Translations under genes and position numbers: made by a program | Shown here: piece after piece, positions 6,103 through 9,885 of the stretch | How positions within the stretch are numbered: position 1 is the first letter of the stretch | Layout: the number at the start of each line of letters is the position of its first letter | NCBI GenBank assembly: GCA_031270585.1 | Contig: JAISXK010000020.1 | Span: 1-9,885, forward strand | DNA length: 9,885 bases | Direction: 5' to 3' | From: Clostridiales bacterium | GTDB lineage: Bacteria > Bacillota > Clostridia > Christensenellales > CAG-138 | Notes under the pieces: model-generated | Seen by the model: only the letters and a program-made list of their open reading frames with translations | Database searches by the model: none | Told to the model about the DNA's origin: nothing

Positions 6103-7386
6103 ATGCCAATGCAATTGACCGCCGAACAACAGCATATACTTGACGGTGGCAAGGGCGAAGCCTTTGCCAGGATCATGAAAACGCTGGTGATGTATGGCGA
6201 GACCTTTGGCGCAGAGCGTATGGTGCCTGTAACCGGGAAGATGGGCCACCTGGTTACGAGCTTTGGCCTTTCGGTGATGAAGCCGCTGTACGGGCTTATG
6301 AACGAGCTCATTGAGGCGGGCGCGCTCTCGCGGCAACCCTTTAGCGTAGACCCGCGGCCGCTTGATAAAAACGTGCCCGCAAACCCCCTGCAAAACCTGT
6401 TCTTTAAAGTGATGTACTCCAAACAGCGCGATTATGACGCGCAGCTGCGCAAGCTTGGCATAGCGAAGGATAACGCCTATAGCTGCACCTGTTATATGGA
6501 TGAGGTGGGCAATATACCGCAAAAGGGCGATGTGCTCAGTTGGGCTGAGAGCAGCGCCGTAGTATACGCCAACAGCGTACTGGGCGCGCGATGCAACCGC
6601 AACTCGGGCATATTGGAGCTTTTTGGCAGCATTTTGGGCTGGGCGCCCTGCTTTGGGCTGCTGACGGACGAAGGGCGCAAGGCGACATGGGTTGTGCAGC
6701 TAAAGACTACAAAGCAGCCTGAGGCGCAGGTGCTGGGCAGCGCCATAGGCATGCGGGTGATGGAGGATGTGCCCTACATCAAGGGGCTGGACGCTTGGAT
6801 CGGCACGGAACTGACGCAGGATGCCCGCGACTACCTGAAGGATATGGGCGCCGCCAGCGCAAGCAACGGCGCGGTGGGGCTCTACCATGTGGAAAACCTT
6901 ACGCCCGAAGCGCGTGAGCTTGGCGACGCGCTCATCACGCAGGACGCGCGGGTATATGTAATCGACGACGAGGAGCTTATGCGGGTGAAGGCCGGCTACC
7001 CCTGCATCTGGAAGAGTGAAACGGCTGCGCCCAAACTGTGCTTTGTGGGCTGCCCGCATCTATCGCTGCGGCAATTGCACACGTGGACGGAACGTCTCCT
7101 GAAAGCTCTGCAAAATGTGGGCAGGCAAAAGGTGGCCATACCCACCGTATTCACCGCCGCGCCCGGCGTGCTGGAAGCCTTTGAAAAAACCGATGATTTC
7201 GCAAAGTTGAAAAACGCCGGGGTGGTGACAAGCTACATTTGTCCGCTCATGTATATGAACAATCCGCTTTGCGGCAAGATGCCGGTTATCACCAACTCCA
7301 ACAAGCTGCGCACGTATACATCGGCGCGGTATTATGAAAGTGACGAGATACTGCAACGAATTTGCGGGGAGGTGCGCCAGGTATGA
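6103..7386 (+). CDS. Aconitase X large (catalytic) subunit
   Basis: The ATG at 6103 is chosen because GGAGGAG lies five bases upstream and MPMQLTAEQQHILDGGKGEA matches the usual AcnX N-terminus. An ATG at 6082 would add seven residues and has a poorly spaced Shine-Dalgarno. The 427-residue protein is the AcnX catalytic domain (formerly DUF521). Cysteines in family-typical contexts, YSCTCY (C128, C130), GARCNRNSG (C164) and GCPHLS (C317), are candidate iron-sulfur ligands; NSNKLRTYTSARYY near 398-411 matches the conserved C-terminal active-site region. Characterised AcnX enzymes dehydrate cis-3-hydroxy-L-proline or 5-phosphomevalonate. Neither substrate is supported by the neighbours, so the substrate is open. 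It lies 37 bases after the ene-reductase gene and overlaps the small-subunit gene by four bases, consistent with a co-translated complex. Confidence 0.92.
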   Translation: MPMQLTAEQQHILDGGKGEAFARIMKTLVMYGETFGAERMVPVTGKMGHLVTSFGLSVMKPLYGLMNELIEAGALSRQPFSVDPRPLDKNVPANPLQNLFFKVMYSKQRDYDAQLRKLGIAKDNAYSCTCYMDEVGNIPQKGDVLSWAESSAVVYANSVLGARCNRNSGILELFGSILGWAPCFGLLTDEGRKATWVVQLKTTKQPEAQVLGSAIGMRVMEDVPYIKGLDAWIGTELTQDARDYLKDMGAASASNGAVGLYHVENLTPEARELGDALITQDARVYVIDDEELMRVKAGYPCIWKSETAAPKLCFVGCPHLSLRQLHTWTERLLKALQNVGRQKVAIPTVFTAAPGVLEAFEKTDDFAKLKNAGVVTSYICPLMYMNNPLCGKMPVITNSNKLRTYTSARYYESDEILQRICGEVRQV

Positions 7387-7823
7387 AGCAGTTTAAAGGA
7401 CGCGTGGTTGTGCCGGGTACGGTTACGGCAGAGGCGTTGGTATCCCGCGAGGGGTTTAACACGCTGGCGAGCTTTCAAAAAAGCTTGATGTTTGGCGATA
7501 AGGACGCCACCTGCTCCGATCAGAACAACCCCGACATCTACGGGAAAGCCATGCATGGCAAGGCGCTGTGCCTGCCGCAAACCATTGGCTCCACCACGGG
7601 GGGCATGGTGATTTATTGCGCTGCCGCGCTCTCAAAAGAGCCGGCGTGCCTGCTCTTCAGCAAGCCCATCGATTCGCTCGCGGCGGCGGGGGTTATATTG
7701 GCGGATGTGTGGACGGACGCCTCCATGCCCACGGTGGATAGTCTGGGCGACGAGTTTCTTAAGGCCGTGGAAACCGGCATGACGGTAACCATCGCGGAAG
7801 ATGGGTTGGTGTATATAGAATAG
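7383..7823 (+). CDS. Aconitase X small (swivel) subunit
   Basis: The ATG at 7383 overlaps the large-subunit stop (ATGA), with GGGGAGGTG about nine bases upstream. The frame is open further upstream, but the start at the overlap fits the family. The 146-residue protein is the AcnX swivel domain (formerly DUF126): GRVVVPGTVTAEALVSREGFN at 6-26 and GSTTGG (69-74), where S70 is the family's likely catalytic serine, then the hydrophobic core MVIYCAAALSKEPACLLF. Together with the large subunit it would form the active hydro-lyase. The middle (about 29-60) departs from the common family pattern (LSFWGGVDP...), which may reflect an unusual substrate. The stop codon lies inside an AT-rich hairpin. Confidence 0.9.
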   Translation: MKQFKGRVVVPGTVTAEALVSREGFNTLASFQKSLMFGDKDATCSDQNNPDIYGKAMHGKALCLPQTIGSTTGGMVIYCAAALSKEPACLLFSKPIDSLAAAGVILADVWTDASMPTVDSLGDEFLKAVETGMTVTIAEDGLVYIE

Positions 7824-7842
7824 CCCCCTTCGGTATTCTATA
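7814..7842 (+). repeat. AT-rich inverted repeat spanning the AcnX small-subunit stop codon
   Basis: TATAGAATA (7814-7822) pairs perfectly with TATTCTATA (7834-7842) across an 11-base loop. The TAG stop (7821-7823) is at the end of the first arm. No T-run follows, so it is not a standard terminator. It may protect the 3' end of the mRNA. Confidence 0.5.
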
Positions 7843-7858
7843 GCTGATCCTGCGGGTT

Positions 7859-7903
7859 CGGGCTGTATTGATAAACGTTTTCAATGCTTATCGATACAGC
7901 CCG
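7859..7903. terminator. 16-bp hairpin between convergent genes, probable bidirectional transcription end
   Basis: CGGGCTGTATTGATAA (7859-7874) pairs with TTATCGATACAGCCCG (7888-7903) with only one T-G wobble, around a 13-base loop. It sits between the AcnX operon and the convergent ABC ATPase gene, where a shared terminator is expected. Neither strand has a T-run after the stem, so termination may be weak, Rho-assisted or absent; mRNA stabilisation is the alternative. Confidence 0.5.
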
Positions 7904-7952
7904 ATGGAAGAAACGGTTTGGATTAAGCTACGCGAATTCTGCCTGATTTTCC

Positions 7953-9065
7953 TCAGTTTGTGATCGTTTTTCCGGTGCTCGCGTCAAACAGGTGGATCTT
8001 TTCAGCGTTGATTGAAAAATAAATATCCTTTCCGATTTTCGCGTCGGAGGCGACCCGGATCCACGCGACCGCTTTGCTGCCGGCAAAATCAAAATAAACC
8101 AGCGTCTGCGAGCCCATCATTTCAGAAATATCAATGGAGGCGGCATATGCATTGACAGCGTCCTTGCCGGTTGTTTCCAGGATATCCTCCGGGCGGACGC
8201 CCAGAATGACCTTTGAGCCAATATGCTTGTCGAGAACGCCGCCTTTGTTCTTGCCCGGCGGAATAACAAGCGACTCATCCCGCATGGTAACGACATATTC
8301 GTTATGCGATTGATAAAGCGTCCCTTCAAAAAAGTTCATCGGAGGCGATCCGATAAACCCGGCCACAAACAGATTCCCCGGATAATGATACAGCTTCGCG
8401 GGCGTATCGACCTGTTGGATAATCCCGTCTTTCATCACGACGATCCTGTCGGCCATTGTCATGGCTTCCGTCTGGTCATGGGTCACGTAAACAAAAGTCG
8501 TACCGACTTTTTGATGCAATTTGGAAATTTCGGTGCGCATCTGCGTTCTGAGCTTTGCGTCAAGATTGGACAGCGGCTCATCCAGCAAAAACACCTTTGG
8601 ATGCCTGACGATGGCCCGCCCCAAGGCGACGCGTTGCCGCTGGCCGCCGGAAAGCTGCCTGGGTTTTCTTTTCAGCAAGGGCTTCATATCGAGTATGTTG
8701 GCCGCCTCCAGAACCCTTTTTTCGATTTCATCCTTTGGCGTTTTTCTCAATGTCAAGCCAAAGGCCATGTTCTGATATACGTTCATATGAGGATATAACG
8801 CATAGTTTTGAAACACCATCGCAATATCCCGATCCTTTGGAGAAACTTCATTGACGACCGAGTCGCCAATTTTAAGCTCCCCTTCGGTGATTTCCTCAAG
8901 CCCCGCTATCATTCTCAACGTCGTTGATTTACCGCAGCCCGAAGGCCCCACCAATACAACGAATTCTTTGTCCGCAATTTCAAGATTAAAATTTTTAACG
9001 GCTTCAAACTCTTCTTTCCTGCCGCCATATACTTTTCGAATATTCTTCAGGGAAATACTCGCCAT
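7953..9065 (-). CDS. ugpC: MsmX/UgpC-type carbohydrate ABC importer ATPase
   Basis: The start is the ATG complement of 9063-9065, with GGAGG nine bases upstream; the frame extends 34 codons further but without family similarity or a good Shine-Dalgarno. The 370-residue cytosolic ATPase shows Walker A GPSGCGKST (40-48), Q-loop Q86, signature LSGGQ (138-142), Walker B VFLLDEP (158-164, catalytic E163) and switch H196, then a C-terminal OB/TOBE regulatory domain (about 245-365). It powers uptake of sugars or glycerophosphates through separate permeases. No permease or binding protein is in the window, so it may be a shared ATPase like MsmX of Bacillus. The gene looks less GC-rich than the AcnX operon. 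UgpC is the family name and does not fix the substrate. Confidence 0.92.
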   Translation of the reverse strand: MASISLKNIRKVYGGRKEEFEAVKNFNLEIADKEFVVLVGPSGCGKSTTLRMIAGLEEITEGELKIGDSVVNEVSPKDRDIAMVFQNYALYPHMNVYQNMAFGLTLRKTPKDEIEKRVLEAANILDMKPLLKRKPRQLSGGQRQRVALGRAIVRHPKVFLLDEPLSNLDAKLRTQMRTEISKLHQKVGTTFVYVTHDQTEAMTMADRIVVMKDGIIQQVDTPAKLYHYPGNLFVAGFIGSPPMNFFEGTLYQSHNEYVVTMRDESLVIPPGKNKGGVLDKHIGSKVILGVRPEDILETTGKDAVNAYAASIDISEMMGSQTLVYFDFAGSKAVAWIRVASDAKIGKDIYFSINAEKIHLFDASTGKTITN

Positions 9066-9101
9066 GTCCGCCGTCCTCCGCTCTCCCGCTTGTTTTTTGT
9101 T

Positions 9102-9137
9102 TTCCACTTCAGTTCTATTGCAATTCCACTTCCAGTT
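9102..9137. repeat. Near-tandem repeat upstream of the ABC ATPase gene
   Basis: TTCCACTTCAGTT (9102-9114) is repeated as TTCCACTTCCAGTT (9124-9137) with one inserted base, 22 bases apart (two helical turns). It lies 37-72 bases before the ATPase start codon and could be a regulator site. No convincing promoter was seen in the 130 bases between the toxin gene and the ATPase gene. Confidence 0.4.
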
Positions 9138-9195
9138 TGGCGTTTTTAGCAATTTTGGATATTTCACAAATCAATGTCTTCGATTGGTGTACATT

Positions 9196-9531
9196 CTACA
9201 TGTTTAACAGTCCGCAGATAAACTCGTCCAACACCGGAACATCTTCCTCTGCGGCTTGCCAAATCTGCCTCATGTCAAGCTGCCAGTAACCATGCGCCGC
9301 GATGTTCCTAACCGCAACAATCTGAACCCACTCAATCTGCGGGTGTCGATCCTTAAAATCGTCTGAAAGCCGGTTGGCGCACTCTCCGATTGTAAGCAAC
9401 GACATTGACAGCGCGCGCTGCAATGTTTCGTCGCGTAAAAATTCTTGCTGTGATGTTTTCCCCGTCACGCTTTTGATGTAGCGCAGTTCGTCGGCAATGC
9501 GTTCAATATTTGCTCGGTCACGCTCACTCAC
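9196..9531 (-). CDS. hepT: HepT-like HEPN ribonuclease toxin (DUF86)
   Basis: The 111-residue all-helical protein carries the HEPN motif RX4HXY as R75-NIAA-H80-G-Y82, the RNase active site of HepT toxins; Y82 is the residue that partner MntA enzymes modify with AMP. Other family features are LSMSLLTIGECANRLS (41-56) and the VRNIAAHGYW block. The start is a GTG whose bases overlap the TGA of the upstream mntA gene (GTGA), with GGAG eight bases upstream, so the two are translationally coupled. As a toxin it would cleave RNA when not neutralised. All key residues are present, so it looks intact. Confidence 0.9.
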   Translation of the reverse strand: MSERDRANIERIADELRYIKSVTGKTSQQEFLRDETLQRALSMSLLTIGECANRLSDDFKDRHPQIEWVQIVAVRNIAAHGYWQLDMRQIWQAAEEDVPVLDEFICGLLNM

Positions 9532-9809
9532 AGGATCTTCTCCGTTCGCGACGCGCGCAATTGATCAGGGCGGGCAAGCGGCAGCGTAACCACGTCAACA
9601 GGCAGGCCGAGTGAGCGCGAAAGCTCCTCTCGGAACCCCATAACCTTAAATATCGATGGCACGGGCACGGCAAATCGAACGAGGAAATCCGCGTCGGAAT
9701 TTTCGTTTGCCGTACCGTCCGCATATGAGCCGAAAAGCTCAAGGCTCACAACGTCATATTTCTTTGCGAGGGGTCTGGCCCTATCACGTATCGTTTCAAG
9801 AGTAAGCAT
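9528..9809 (-). CDS. mntA: MntA-like nucleotidyltransferase antitoxin
   Basis: The 93-residue protein is a minimal nucleotidyltransferase. GSYADGTANENSDAD (27-41) fits GSX10DXD exactly (G27, S28, D39, D41), and D72 in PVDVVTL is the likely third metal-binding acid. MntA proteins neutralise HepT by transferring AMP to the HepT tyrosine. The ATG has only a weak Shine-Dalgarno (AAAGGCGG). The gene is upstream of hepT and overlaps it by four bases, giving antitoxin-first order, common for such pairs. At 93 residues it is at the short end for the family, but the catalytic set is complete. Confidence 0.88.
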   Translation of the reverse strand: MLTLETIRDRARPLAKKYDVVSLELFGSYADGTANENSDADFLVRFAVPVPSIFKVMGFREELSRSLGLPVDVVTLPLARPDQLRASRTEKIL

Positions 9810-9812
9810 ACT

Positions 9813-9884
9813 TTACCGCCTTTGGGGAAGCTCTAAAAACCCTGCCCGGACCCACCATCCGGCGAGACAATATCGCCCAAGTCG
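9813..9884 (-). other. Open frame running in from the right edge; possible gene end or repeat remnant
   Basis: From the right edge a minus-strand frame stays open for 23 codons (including CLAGWWVRAGFLELPQ) and stops at TAA three bases before the mntA start. It may be the end of an upstream gene, or non-coding. CCGGA (9846-9850) and TCCGG (9858-9862) form a small hairpin, followed on the minus strand by a TTTTT at 9839-9835, so a weak terminator is also possible. Too little is visible to decide. Confidence 0.2.
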
Positions 9885-9885
9885 G

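Noticed and set aside
9066..9167. Longer N-terminus for the ABC ATPase
   Set aside because: The extra 34 residues match nothing in the family and GGAGG correctly precedes the internal ATG.
1..9885. CRISPR array, insertion sequence, integrase or rRNA
   Set aside because: No regularly spaced repeat series, transposase, recombinase or rRNA sequence was seen; the repeats present are only pairs.

Overview
The window most likely comes from a Gram-positive anaerobe of the Clostridia/Firmicutes type. This is inferred from strong AGGAGG-type ribosome binding sites, a Gram-positive style secreted L,D-transpeptidase with several SH3 domains, an MsmX/UgpC-type ABC ATPase, bile-acid-type (BaiCD/BaiH-like) flavoenzyme chemistry and a fairly GC-rich, Clostridia-like gene set. 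The species cannot be named from the sequence alone.

Left part (1-3099). The first codons of a probable TetR-type repressor run off the left edge; its promoter carries a perfect 16-bp palindrome in the -35/-10 spacer. A tRNA-Val(CAC) on the minus strand follows, with a structured terminator. Next come two divergent cell-wall genes: a secreted L,D-transpeptidase (YkuD domain plus three SH3-like domains, minus) and a secreted M14 zinc peptidase (plus). The 357-base gap between them holds a twin dyad repeat next to the peptidase and a second direct-repeat pair next to the transpeptidase, so both genes look regulated.

Centre (3175-7823). A TetR-family regulator (minus) is divergent from a three-gene plus-strand operon: a three-domain FMN / 4Fe-4S / FAD ene-reductase of the old yellow enzyme/2,4-dienoyl-CoA reductase type, then the large and small subunits of an aconitase X (AcnX) hydro-lyase, whose genes overlap by 4 bases. 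AcnX enzymes remove water from hydroxy acids to give unsaturated products, and ene-reductases reduce activated C=C bonds. The simplest reading is a two-step reductive dehydroxylation module (hydroxy acid to enoate to saturated acid) under TetR control. The substrate is not visible. The usual partners of the known AcnX reactions (hydroxyproline epimerase or racemase, UbiD/UbiX-type decarboxylase) are not in the window. This is the most interesting system here.

Right part (7824-9885). Two hairpins separate the operon from a convergent, orphan MsmX/UgpC-type sugar ABC ATPase (minus). Upstream of the ATPase lies a HepT/MntA (HEPN RNase / nucleotidyltransferase) toxin-antitoxin pair with a 4-base overlap. 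The last 76 bases hold a short open frame and a weak hairpin that may belong to a dispersed repeat or to the end of an upstream gene.
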